DNA from: Micromonospora sp. WMMD1120
Lineage (GTDB): Bacteria; Actinomycetota; Actinomycetes; Mycobacteriales; Micromonosporaceae
DNA length: 64,000 bases
Direction: 5' to 3'
Assembly (NCBI RefSeq): GCF_029626235.1
Contig: NZ_JARUBO010000005.1
Coordinates: 6,978,001 to 7,042,000, forward strand
Part shown: one piece after another, positions 9,457 to 18,077 of the stretch
Layout of the letters: each line of letters starts with the position of its first letter
How positions within the stretch are numbered: position 1 is the stretch's first letter
Notes under the pieces: generated by a model
What the model saw: only the letters and a program-made list of their open reading frames with translations
Database searches by the model: none
What the model was told of the DNA's origin: nothing
Position numbers and translations under genes: made by a program

Positions 9457-11684
9457 AGTTCACCGACGGGTACTGGCAGCTGCGCCCCGGGGTCAGCGTC
9501 CTGCGCCCCGGCGCCGTGGAGTCGGTCGAGCCGGACGAGCGCGGCTTCACCGTCTACGCGCCGACGGGTCGGCTCGCCGGGCGGGGCGACACCCTCAACC
9601 GTCCCGTGGTCACCGTCCGTTTCTTCTCCCCCGCCGCCGGCGTCGTCGGGGTGACCATCGCCCACCACACCGGAGGGCTGCCCCGCGAGCCGCGCTTCGG
9701 GCTCCGCACCGACGACACGCACCCGGTCACCGTCGACATCACCGGGCTCAGCGCCACGCTGACCACGGGCGAGCTGACCGTCCGGGTGGCGCTCGTCGAC
9801 GGGTGGCGGGTCGACTTCCGGCGCGGCGACCGGTCGCTCACCGCGTCCACCGAGCGCAGCGTCGGCGTCGTCACCGACGCCGACGGCCGCCGGTACGTGC
9901 ACGAGCGGCTCGCCCTCGGCGTCGGTGAGACGGTGTACGGGCTGGGCGAGCGCTTCGGCCCGTTCGTCAAGAACGGACAGACCGTCGACATCTGGAACGC
10001 CGACGGCGGCACCGCCAGCGAGCAGGCGTACAAGAACGTGCCGTTCTACCTGAGCAGCGCCGGCTACGGGGTCTTCGTGGACCACCCGGAGCACGTGTCG
10101 TTCGAGATCGGCTCGGAGGTCGTCGCGCAGACCCAGTTCAGCGTCGAGGGCCAGTCGCTGACCTACCACGTCGTCGACGGGCCCACCCCGAAGGACGTGC
10201 TGCGCCGCTACACCGCGCTCACCGGCCGACCGGCCCGCATCCCCGCCTGGTCGTACGGCCTCTGGCTGTCCACGTCGTTCACCACCTCGTACGACGAGAA
10301 GACGGTGACGGAGTTCGTCGACGGGATGGCCGAGCGCGGGCTGCCGCTGTCGGTGTTCCACTTCGACTGCTTCTGGATGCGGCAGTTCCACTGGGTCGAC
10401 TTCGTCTGGGACCCGGCGACCTTCCCCGACCCGGAGGGGATGCTGCGCCGGCTGCACGAGCGCGGCCTGAAGGTGTGCGTCTGGATCAACCCGTACATCG
10501 CGCAGCGGTCGTACCTCTTCGAGGAGGGCCGCGAGGCCGGCTACCTGGTCCGCAACCCGGACGGCTCGGTCTGGCAGTGGGACCGGTGGCAGGCCGGCAT
10601 GGCGCTGGTCGACGTCACCAACCCGGACGCGGTCCGCTGGTTCACCGGCAAGCTGAAGGCGTTGCTGGACATGGGCGTCGACTGCTTCAAGACCGACTTC
10701 GGCGAGCGCATCCCGACCGACGTGGTCTGGCACGACGGCGCCGACCCGCAGCGGATGCACAACTACTACTCCTACCTCTACAACAGGGCGGTCTTCGAAC
10801 TGCTGACGACCGAACGCGGCGAGGGCGAGGCGGTGCTGTTCGCCCGCTCGGCCACCGCCGGTGGGCAGCAGTTCCCGGTGCACTGGGGCGGTGACTGCGA
10901 GTCGACGTTCGTCGCGATGGCCGAGTCGCTGCGCGGCGGGTTGTCCCTGGCCGCGTCCGGTTTCGGCTACTGGAGCCACGACATCGGCGGTTTCGAGGGC
11001 ACCCCCGACCCGACGGTGTTCAAACGGTGGGTCGCCTTCGGGCTGCTCTCGTCGCACTCCCGGTTGCACGGGTCCGGCTCGTACCGGGTGCCGTGGGCGT
11101 ACGACGAGGAGGCGGTCGACGTGCTGCGGCACTTCACCCACCTCAAGCTCGGCCTGATGCCGTACCTGGCGGCCGCCGCCGAGGAGGCGCACCGCGACGG
11201 TACGCCGATGATGCGGCCGATGATGCTGGAGTTCCCGGACGACCCGGCCACCGCGTACCTGGACCGGCAGTACATGCTCGGCCCGGACGTGCTCGTCGCG
11301 CCGGTGTTCGACGCCGACGGCGACGTCACGTACTACGTGCCCGCCGGCACCTGGACGCACCTGCTGACCGGCGCGCAGGTCAGCGGCCCGGCCTGGCGCA
11401 CCGAGAAGCACGGCTTCGACAGTCTGCCGGTGCTGGCCCGGCCCGGCGCGGTCATCCCGTTCGGGTCGCGCACCGACCGACCGGACTACGAGTGGGCCGA
11501 CGATGTGCGGCTGCGCCTGTACGCACCGACCGAGGGGCAACGCGTCCGGGTACGGGTACCGTCACCCGGGCACGGGCCGGGCGCCGAGTTCGACGTGCGC
11601 TACGAGGGTCGGACGGCCGGTGCCGAACTGGTCGCCGGCGCCTCGACGGGTTACAGCTGCGAGATCCAGGGGACGGAACGATGA
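9453..11684 (+). CDS. GH31 alpha-xylosidase (YicI-like)
   Basis: 743 residues, close to the usual length of YicI-type alpha-xylosidases. The nucleophile region reads [14 protein letters not shown], matching the KTDFGE signature of this subgroup, and the acid/base region reads HWGGDCEST, followed by SHDIGGFEG. No signal peptide is present, so it acts in the cytoplasm on imported oligosaccharides and removes non-reducing alpha-1,6-linked xylose. The GTG start overlaps the stop of the permease gene (GTGA), and the stop overlaps the next ATG, so translation is coupled. A general alpha-glucosidase cannot be excluded, but the motifs favour xylosidase. Confidence 0.88.
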   Translation: MKFTDGYWQLRPGVSVLRPGAVESVEPDERGFTVYAPTGRLAGRGDTLNRPVVTVRFFSPAAGVVGVTIAHHTGGLPREPRFGLRTDDTHPVTVDITGLSATLTTGELTVRVALVDGWRVDFRRGDRSLTASTERSVGVVTDADGRRYVHERLALGVGETVYGLGERFGPFVKNGQTVDIWNADGGTASEQAYKNVPFYLSSAGYGVFVDHPEHVSFEIGSEVVAQTQFSVEGQSLTYHVVDGPTPKDVLRRYTALTGRPARIPAWSYGLWLSTSFTTSYDEKTVTEFVDGMAERGLPLSVFHFDCFWMRQFHWVDFVWDPATFPDPEGMLRRLHERGLKVCVWINPYIAQRSYLFEEGREAGYLVRNPDGSVWQWDRWQAGMALVDVTNPDAVRWFTGKLKALLDMGVDCFKTDFGERIPTDVVWHDGADPQRMHNYYSYLYNRAVFELLTTERGEGEAVLFARSATAGGQQFPVHWGGDCESTFVAMAESLRGGLSLAASGFGYWSHDIGGFEGTPDPTVFKRWVAFGLLSSHSRLHGSGSYRVPWAYDEEAVDVLRHFTHLKLGLMPYLAAAAEEAHRDGTPMMRPMMLEFPDDPATAYLDRQYMLGPDVLVAPVFDADGDVTYYVPAGTWTHLLTGAQVSGPAWRTEKHGFDSLPVLARPGAVIPFGSRTDRPDYEWADDVRLRLYAPTEGQRVRVRVPSPGHGPGAEFDVRYEGRTAGAELVAGASTGYSCEIQGTER

Positions 11685-13084
11685 CGCAACACCACTTCCC
11701 GGACGACTTCGTCTGGGGATCGGCCACGGCGGCCTACCAGATCGAGGGCGCGGCCAGCGAGGACGGCCGCGGGCCGTCGATCTGGGACACCTACAGCCAC
11801 ACGCCCGGCCGGACGCTCAACGGCGACACCGGCGACGTGGCCGCCGACCACTACCACCGGTGGGTCGAGGACCTCGGGCACATCGCCGACCTCGGGCTCG
11901 ACGCGTACCGGTTCTCCATCGCCTGGCCCCGGGTGCAGCCGGGCGGCTCGGGCCGGTTCAACCAGGCGGGCATCGACTTCTACTCCCGGCTGGTGGACGG
12001 GCTGCTGGAGCGGGGCATCCGCCCGGTGGCCACCCTGTACCACTGGGACCTGCCGCAGGAGTTGGAGGACGCCGGCGGGTGGGCGGCGCGGGAGACCGCG
12101 CTGCGCTTCCAGGAGTACGCGACGGGTATCGTCGGCGCGCTCGGCGACCGGGTGCACACCTGGACGACGCTGAACGAGCCGTGGTGCTCGGCGTACCTCG
12201 GCTACGCCTCCGGCGTGCACGCCCCGGGCCGGACCGAGCCGGCGGCGGCGCTGGCCGCTGTGCACCACCTCAACCTCGCGCACGGCCTGGCCGGGCGGGT
12301 GGTCCAGGAGCTGGCCCCGGCCGCCGAGCTGTCGGTGACGCTGAACCTGCACGTGGTCCGGGGCGCGTCCGACGCCGAGGCGGACTCCGACGCCGTCCGG
12401 CGGATCGACGCGCTGGCGAACCGGGCGTTCCTCGGCCCGATGCTGGACGGGGCGTACCCGGCCGACCTGCTCGCCGACACCGCCGCCGTCACCGACTGGT
12501 CGTTCGTGCGCGACGGCGACGAGAAGCTGATCGCGGTGCCGCTGGACGTGCTCGGGGTCAACTACTACTCCAGCACGCTGGTCCGCGCCTGGGACGGCGT
12601 CTCGGCCCGCTCCGACGCCGACGGGCACGGCGCGTCCACGTCGACGCCCTGGGTGGGCGCGGACGACGTCGACTTCCTGCCGCAGCCCGGCCCGTACACC
12701 GCGATGGGGTGGAACATCGACCCGCCGGCCCTGACCGAGCTGCTGCTGCGGCTGCACCGGGAGTACCCGAACCAGCCCATGATGATCACCGAGAACGGCG
12801 CCGCGTTCGACGACGTGGTGTCGCCCGACGGCCGGATCCACGACGACCGCCGGATCGACTACCTGCGCCGGCACATCGGCGCGGTGGCCGACGCCCGCGC
12901 GCGGGGCGCGGACGTGCGCGGCTACTTCGTCTGGTCGCTGCTGGACAACTTCGAGTGGGGCTACGGCTACGACCGCCGCTTCGGAATCATCCGGGTCGAC
13001 TACGACACCCAGGTCCGCACCTGGAAGGACAGCGCCCACTGGTATCAGCGCCTCGCCGCCACCGGTGAGCTGCCGGACGCCTGA
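11681..13084 (+). CDS. GH1 family beta-glucosidase
   Basis: 467 residues, a full-length family 1 enzyme. The acid/base glutamate lies in TLNEPWCSA and the nucleophile in [12 protein letters not shown]; the N-terminus [19 protein letters not shown] is also diagnostic. No signal peptide, so it is cytoplasmic. ATG overlaps the TGA of the alpha-xylosidase gene. Together the two enzymes could dismantle xyloglucan oligosaccharides from the non-reducing end, since xylose must be removed before the underlying glucose is accessible. Last gene of the operon, followed by a strong hairpin. Confidence 0.93.
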   Translation: MTQHHFPDDFVWGSATAAYQIEGAASEDGRGPSIWDTYSHTPGRTLNGDTGDVAADHYHRWVEDLGHIADLGLDAYRFSIAWPRVQPGGSGRFNQAGIDFYSRLVDGLLERGIRPVATLYHWDLPQELEDAGGWAARETALRFQEYATGIVGALGDRVHTWTTLNEPWCSAYLGYASGVHAPGRTEPAAALAAVHHLNLAHGLAGRVVQELAPAAELSVTLNLHVVRGASDAEADSDAVRRIDALANRAFLGPMLDGAYPADLLADTAAVTDWSFVRDGDEKLIAVPLDVLGVNYYSSTLVRAWDGVSARSDADGHGASTSTPWVGADDVDFLPQPGPYTAMGWNIDPPALTELLLRLHREYPNQPMMITENGAAFDDVVSPDGRIHDDRRIDYLRRHIGAVADARARGADVRGYFVWSLLDNFEWGYGYDRRFGIIRVDYDTQVRTWKDSAHWYQRLAATGELPDA

Positions 13085-13099
13085 CGGGCAGACGAACAG

Positions 13100-13147
13100 C
13101 GACGGGCTGGATGCGTTCGGCGATGACCGAACACATCCAGCCCGTCG
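13100..13147. terminator. Bidirectional terminator hairpin
   Basis: A 21-bp stem with one mismatch (CGACGGGCTGGATG on the left arm) and a 6-nt loop lies between the convergent stops of the beta-glucosidase gene and the trypsin-fold gene. There is no long T-run, as is usual at this GC content. Confidence 0.75.
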
Positions 13148-13156
13148 ACCGTCAGG

Positions 13157-14596
13157 TCAGTCCGAGGAGGCGGTCGGCAAGCCGTCGAGGTAGCGGGCCG
13201 GGAGAACAGTGAGCGGCGCGTCCGCGTACCCGCTCTCGACGATCTCGTCCCACGAGCGGAAGTACCTCTTGGCGCCACCGACGATCAGGTAGACGTCGCC
13301 CTGCGGATTGCTCACCATCGTGCCGTCGCGGGGAACCCCGCCGATGCTGTCCAGGTACCGCGTGGGCAGGATCGCCGGCGTCACTCCGCCGTAACCGGTG
13401 GCGGCCATCTCCTGCGGGCTGTTGAACCAGACCATCGCGCCACCCACGAACACGTAGATGCCGTGATTCGGACCGGACACCACGGTGCCGTCACGCGGCA
13501 CAGTGGGGAGGGTGTCGAGGTAACGGGTGGGCAGAAGGGTCGGCGGCACCCCGCCGTAACCGGTATCAACGATCTCCTGCGGGGTGTTGAACCAGATCCT
13601 CGCACCGCCCGCGACCACGTAGATGCCGTGCTGCGGACCGGACACCACGGTGCCGTTGCGCGGAACTCTCGGCAGCAGGCCGAAGGTGCCGTTCGGAACG
13701 TCGGCCCACGCGGGGTTGTAGCCCGTCGCACTGATCTCGGCAATGCTGTCGAACCAGATGGGAGCTCCCCCGGCGATGACCGAGATCGACCCCGCCGTCT
13801 CGCGGTAGAGCGAGCGGTCGTTGAGAGGAAAGTCGACGATGCTGCGACGGACCCAGTCGGCGAGGTCGTCGACACGGACCTCGACAGCACCCTGGCGGGT
13901 CTGGGTTTCGCCGATGCACCCGGCCTGCCAGGACGTGCCGTTTATCCCCACCAGCTCCGGGCCCGCGTCGAGCTCTCGGAACGCCGGCCCACCCGCGTCA
14001 CCCTTGCAGATGCTGGCGTTCACCGGATCACGGCCCTTGATGTCGAAGGTCGTCGCCGTCTGGTCGGCCCAGCCTCCCACAGTGAACTGCGCCGTGTGCA
14101 TCCGGTCCGGCACCCACTCGGTCGCCGTCCGGCCGAAACCCGCGACGCGCAACACCTGCCCGTAGCGCGGTTCGGTTGCGGCGAGCCTGATCGGCGTGAC
14201 GTCGTTCACCGGGTTCGCGAGCCGAACGAGCACGACGTTTCGCCCCGGGTGTGGAACCAGCCTGTCGACGGCGACGACCGCACCGGCGGAGGAACTGAGA
14301 CTCGCTCGCCCGACGGTCACCGTGGTCGGCCGTGGCGGTGGGCCGAGGGCTACCCCGGACAGGCCGAAACAGGTCTTTGCGGTGACCACCCACTGGGGCG
14401 CGACCAGCGCGCCCGAGCAGGAGGTGCCTCCCTCCGCACCGGGTTGCCCGATCACCAGTTTGGCGACGAACCGGTATGTGCCGTCAGCGGCCGGGACGCT
14501 GACAGCCGCCTGCGCCGGCACCGCTGACGAGGTCAGTCCCGCCGCCACCAGAACGAGCGGTAGGGCAGCCCGCCAACCCGTTTTCGCGATCTTCAC
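13157..14596 (-). CDS. Secreted trypsin-fold pseudoprotease with C-terminal repeats
   Basis: 479 residues. A Sec signal peptide ends near PAQAA at about residue 30. The next 200 residues follow the S1 (chymotrypsin) fold: SCSGALVAPQWVVTAKTCF, HPGRNVVLVRL, ICKGDAGGPAF. The three catalytic positions are all changed: His to Thr75 (TAKTC instead of TAAHC), Asp to Asn120 and Ser to Ala201 (GDAGGP instead of GDSGGP). Cysteine positions remain. From about residue 260 come four repeats of some 55 residues with the pattern DGTVVSGP..GIYVVAGGA..WFN, a secreted-repeat type seen in actinobacteria that may form a beta-propeller-like module. So it is probably a non-catalytic binding protein. The GTG at 14596 is chosen; a TTG lies one codon earlier. 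Confidence 0.85.
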   Translation of the reverse strand: MKIAKTGWRAALPLVLVAAGLTSSAVPAQAAVSVPAADGTYRFVAKLVIGQPGAEGGTSCSGALVAPQWVVTAKTCFGLSGVALGPPPRPTTVTVGRASLSSSAGAVVAVDRLVPHPGRNVVLVRLANPVNDVTPIRLAATEPRYGQVLRVAGFGRTATEWVPDRMHTAQFTVGGWADQTATTFDIKGRDPVNASICKGDAGGPAFRELDAGPELVGINGTSWQAGCIGETQTRQGAVEVRVDDLADWVRRSIVDFPLNDRSLYRETAGSISVIAGGAPIWFDSIAEISATGYNPAWADVPNGTFGLLPRVPRNGTVVSGPQHGIYVVAGGARIWFNTPQEIVDTGYGGVPPTLLPTRYLDTLPTVPRDGTVVSGPNHGIYVFVGGAMVWFNSPQEMAATGYGGVTPAILPTRYLDSIGGVPRDGTMVSNPQGDVYLIVGGAKRYFRSWDEIVESGYADAPLTVLPARYLDGLPTASSD

Positions 14597-14815
14597 CAAT
14601 CATCCCCGTTCACCGCTTTGCCAGAGGTGGGCTGCCCGAGCGGACAGCCCAGCGCGCACACAGGCAAGCAACAACGGCGATGCCACAACAACCCCCGTGG
14701 AAGCGAGACCGCGCTGCCACAGCGTAGTGGTACGGCGACTCGGCCCACAACATCGACGTTCGCGATACGGAAGGGCAACCACCAGCCGGCTCGATCCTCC
14801 TCCACCAGGACCACG

Positions 14816-14860
14816 TCGATCTTGCGCTTGCTGTTCCGGCGACGGGGAATGCAAGATCGG
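14816..14860. repeat. Palindromic repeat, CGATCTTGC type, copy 1
   Basis: CGATCTTGC at 14817-14825 and its complement at 14851-14859 flank 25 bp. It lies between the start of the pseudoprotease gene and the stop of the MobA-like gene. The arms match those of the element at 55585-55659, so this is a dispersed repeat. The rest of 14597-14878 shows no gene. Confidence 0.6.
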
Positions 14861-14878
14861 CGGAGTACGGGGCCGGGG

Positions 14879-15508
14879 TCAGACCCCCACGCGCTGGGGT
14901 GGGACGGTGAGGCCGTACATCTCCATCAGCTCCGGGGTGTCGACCCGGCTGCCGTCGGCCACCGAGTCGCAGGCGATGTCGACGATCTGGTCCTTGTGCG
15001 CCAACAGGTACGGCCGGGCGCCCACGTCGGCGCTGGCCAACGTCGCGATGCCGGGCCAGTGCCGGCGGCCGAAGAGCATCGGGTAGCCGCGCAGCCCGTC
15101 GTAGGTGGCGCAGACCAGCACGTCGGGGTACGGCAGCGCGGCCACCCGCAGGACCGCCGCGGTGGTCAGGCCCGGCATGTCCACGGGGACGACCACCACC
15201 GCCTCGATGCCGTCGTCGTGCAGGGCAGCGAGGCCGGCCCGGATGGACGAGCCCACTCCGGTGCCCCAGGCCTTGTTGATCACGACGGTGACCCTCGTCA
15301 GATCGGCGGTCTCCTGCACCTGCTCGGCGGCGGCGCCCAGGACGACCACGATCCGCTCACAGCCCGCCTCGGTCATCGTGTCGATCATCTGGTTGACCAG
15401 GGGCTTGCACCCCTGGTGCAGCAGCGCCTCCGGACCACCGATCCGTCGTCCGCCACCCGCCGCGATGATCATTCCTGCGATCCCGTTCAGCTGCGCCCCC
15501 TCCAGCAC
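14879..15508 (-). CDS. MobA-like nucleotidyltransferase
   Basis: About 209 residues with the Rossmann-like NTP-transferase fold of the MobA/MocA group. The N-terminal nucleotide loop reads GMIIAAGGGRRIGGPEALL; most relatives have PK-x-LL where this protein has PEALL, so the usual lysine is a glutamate. Other family marks are VVVVPVDMPGLT (metal-binding aspartate) and GLRGYPMLFGRRHWP. Relatives attach CMP or GMP to molybdopterin or make other nucleotide-activated molecules. The start is uncertain: GTG at 15508 is taken, but the frame runs further upstream and no ideal ribosome site decides it. The loss of lysine makes the exact reaction doubtful. Confidence 0.7.
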   Translation of the reverse strand: MLEGAQLNGIAGMIIAAGGGRRIGGPEALLHQGCKPLVNQMIDTMTEAGCERIVVVLGAAAEQVQETADLTRVTVVINKAWGTGVGSSIRAGLAALHDDGIEAVVVVPVDMPGLTTAAVLRVAALPYPDVLVCATYDGLRGYPMLFGRRHWPGIATLASADVGARPYLLAHKDQIVDIACDSVADGSRVDTPELMEMYGLTVPPQRVGV

Positions 15509-15642
15509 GGGACGAACCGTTACCGGCCCGTCCCCTCCTACGGACACTGCAACGAGGACGGCCAGCGGGGAGTGGCGGGGCGAAAAGGAGAAATAGCACA
15601 ACCGTTACACGCCCGGCATCTCCCAAGGCGGCGCGGAGACGG

Positions 15643-16134
15643 TCACGACACTGTCGGAGACCACACGTCGACGGAGCCGCTCCGGTGCCGGGAAACCCAC
15701 TGGGCCACCCAGCCGAGCCCGCGCGCGGTGAGCGCGTAGAGGACGACAGGGGCGACGACGAGGAGCGCGGCCACCGCAGCCACCAAGGGCAGATGACCAG
15801 CGGACACCTGCGTGACAGCCGCCGCGCCCACGGCGTACGCGGCGGCGAGAACGACAGCGACGAACACGGCCGGGCCCACCACCCCGGCGGTCCCCCGCCG
15901 CCGCCCGCGAGCCTCCGCGACCACCACCGCCGGCAGGAAGAGCAGTGGGACCAGAGCCCCACCGAGCACTGCGGCGATCACCACGAGCATCGGCCCGGCC
16001 AACGGCCCACCCACCTCGGACCCGGTGACCAACGCGTACGCCAGCAGGCCGAGGTAACCCACCATCGCTTCGGCGACGAAGACCAGCCAGGCGGCGGCCA
16101 TCCCAGCCAGATGACGGAGGACTCCGGTGACCAT
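15643..16134 (-). CDS. Four-helix membrane protein of unknown function
   Basis: 163 residues with four clear hydrophobic segments (for example AAWLVFVAEAMVGYLGLLAY near the start) and a basic C-terminal tail ending WSPTVS. The ATG at 16134 follows GGGAGGT at good spacing, which fixes the start. I do not recognise a family. It lies between the polymerase gene and the MobA-like gene on the same strand, with about 135 bp separating it from the latter. Confidence 0.65.
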   Translation of the reverse strand: MVTGVLRHLAGMAAAWLVFVAEAMVGYLGLLAYALVTGSEVGGPLAGPMLVVIAAVLGGALVPLLFLPAVVVAEARGRRRGTAGVVGPAVFVAVVLAAAYAVGAAAVTQVSAGHLPLVAAVAALLVVAPVVLYALTARGLGWVAQWVSRHRSGSVDVWSPTVS

Positions 16135-16301
16135 GGGACACCTCCCGGTTCGGCCGGCGGCGCGGCTGTGGGCCGAGACTAACCGAGCGGTCGTCCCGGC
16201 ACCGTCCCGTCGCGCACCGGCGCCGGAGACAGCGCTCACACCCGCTGGCACCGCAGCGGCCACCCGGTGGCACGCTGGGCAGGCCACGGACAGCGCGTCG
16301 G

Positions 16302-18002
16302 TCAGGTCGCGTCGGCGTAGCAGTCGACGACGGACAGATCCAGCGGAAACCGCACCGGTGTCGCACCGAAGAGCAGGGCGGACGCCCGCTCGCCGGACCG
16401 GGTGACCGCCTCGGCGACCGCCGTCGCCTGCGCGGCCGGAGCGTGCACGACCACCTCGTCGTGCTGGAAGAAGACCAGCTCGGCACCGGTCCCGGCCAGC
16501 TCCGTACGCAGCGTGGCGAGCAGTGTGGAGGCCCACTCGGCGGCGGTGGCCTGGATGACGAAGTTGCGGGTGAAGCGCCCCCGGGACCGCGCGGCGCGGG
16601 CCCGCGGGCTCTGCGGATCGGCCGCCTCGCCCGGATCGGCTGACGCGTCGTCGAGGTCGCCGAACCCGGCCGAGCCGGGCGGACACGTCCGCCCCAGCCA
16701 CGACCGCACCAACCCGCCCACCTCACCGGTACGCGCCGCCGCCTCGACGTAACCGAACGCCGTCGGGTAACTGCGCTTCAACACCGCCAGCGCGGGCACC
16801 GCGGCGCCGCCGGTCTGCCCGTACATCGCGCCCAGCAGGGCGACCTTGGCCTTGGACCGGTCGCCGCCGAACGAGTCCCGGGCCAGCGCGGCGTAGAGGT
16901 CGCCGGCACCACCCGCCGCCGCCAACCGCGCGTCGCCGGAGACCGCTGCCAGCACCCGGGGCTCCAACTGGCCGGCATCGGCGACCACCAACCGCCACCC
17001 CGGGTCGGCCACCACCGCGCGCCGGATCACCTTCGGGATCTGCAACGCGCCACCGCCCCGGGTGGCCCACCGGCCGGACACCACCCCGCCCGGCACGTAC
17101 TCCGGTTGGAACCGGCCGCCCTGCACCCACTGCTCCCGCCAGGACCAGCCGTGCGCCGTCCAGATCCGGTAGAGCTCCTTGTATTCCAACACCAGCGGCA
17201 CCGCCGGGTGGTCCACCCCACGCAGCACCCAGGCCCGGGTGTTGGGCAGCTCCACCCCGGCCCGGGCGAACGCCTTCAGCAGCTCCGCCGGGGAGTCGGC
17301 GTGCAGCCGGCGTACGCCGAGCGCGTCGGCGATGCGGGCGGCCAGCTCGGCGAGCCGTCGGGGCGGGCCGCCGACCGGGGACGGCTCGCCCAGCAGCTCG
17401 TGCAGGATCTCGTCGTGCACGTCGGCGCGCCAGGGCAGCCCGGCGACGCCCATCTCCGCCGCGACCAGGGCGCCGGCCGACTCGGCGGCCACCAGCAGCC
17501 GGAACCGGCCGGGGTGTTCGGTCCGGGCGACGCGGGCGAGCTGGTCGGCGTACACCCGGGTCAGCGCGTCGATGCCCGGGCCGGGCGGGCCGGGCAGCGT
17601 GTCGAAGAGCGCGCCCTGACCGAGCCCGGGCGGCGCGGCGGCCCGCGGCGGCGGGTCGGGCGGCACCGCCGCGCCGGTCAGCCGGGCCCAGGCGGCGGCC
17701 AACGAACGGGGCTCACCCCAGCGGCCGGCGTGCCCGAGCAGTAACGCCTCGGTCAACTCGACGTCGTGGCAACGGTCGACCCGGACACCGGCGCGCAGCA
17801 GCGCCGGGTAGATCGCCGGCGCTGTCGACCAGACCCAACGCGGATGCTCGGCGGCCTCACGGGCGGCGACCGCGGCGGCCAGATCGGCGACGACCTCCGG
17901 TGGGCCGGTCGGCCGGCCGGCGGCGTCCAGTGGACGGAGGACTCCCCCACCCCGCTCGTCTGACACCACCGCCACCAGCACGAACGCGATTCTGCCTCCC
18001 AC
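16302..18002 (-). CDS. Family A DNA polymerase-like protein with degenerate exonuclease domain
   Basis: 566 residues, shorter than PolA and lacking a 5' nuclease domain. The polymerase motifs are visible but altered: motif A VVADAGQLEPRVLAAVSGD (DYSQIELR in most), motif B RSKAKVALLGAMYGQ, motif C FFQHDEVVVH. The first 180 residues resemble a 3'-5' exonuclease fold, but I do not see the D-x-E of exonuclease motif I. Actinobacteria commonly carry such proteins, annotated as bifunctional 3'-5' exonuclease/DNA polymerase; their physiological role is unclear. The GTG at 18002 has only a weak ribosome site. It is divergent from the ABC exporter operon. Confidence 0.85.
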   Translation of the reverse strand: MGGRIAFVLVAVVSDERGGGVLRPLDAAGRPTGPPEVVADLAAAVAAREAAEHPRWVWSTAPAIYPALLRAGVRVDRCHDVELTEALLLGHAGRWGEPRSLAAAWARLTGAAVPPDPPPRAAAPPGLGQGALFDTLPGPPGPGIDALTRVYADQLARVARTEHPGRFRLLVAAESAGALVAAEMGVAGLPWRADVHDEILHELLGEPSPVGGPPRRLAELAARIADALGVRRLHADSPAELLKAFARAGVELPNTRAWVLRGVDHPAVPLVLEYKELYRIWTAHGWSWREQWVQGGRFQPEYVPGGVVSGRWATRGGGALQIPKVIRRAVVADPGWRLVVADAGQLEPRVLAAVSGDARLAAAGGAGDLYAALARDSFGGDRSKAKVALLGAMYGQTGGAAVPALAVLKRSYPTAFGYVEAAARTGEVGGLVRSWLGRTCPPGSAGFGDLDDASADPGEAADPQSPRARAARSRGRFTRNFVIQATAAEWASTLLATLRTELAGTGAELVFFQHDEVVVHAPAAQATAVAEAVTRSGERASALLFGATPVRFPLDLSVVDCYADAT

Positions 18003-18065
18003 CTGCGACAGGAACCGAGGCGCACCTCACCCGTTCCGGGTCGGTGCGCTGTCGGGGTCGGTCGG

Positions 18066-18071
18066 TAGCGT
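18066..18071 (+). promoter_or_regulatory. Leaderless -10 element TAGCGT for the ABC exporter operon
   Basis: TAGCGT ends 6 nt before the GTG start at 18078 and there is no ribosome site in between, as expected for a leaderless transcript. Confidence 0.5.
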
Positions 18072-18077
18072 GACCAG

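Noticed and set aside
9090..11540. An 816-codon open frame on the minus strand opposite the GH31 gene
   Set aside because: It mirrors the codon structure of the true plus-strand genes, has no protein family motifs, and the plus strand carries clear GH31 and permease catalytic motifs.
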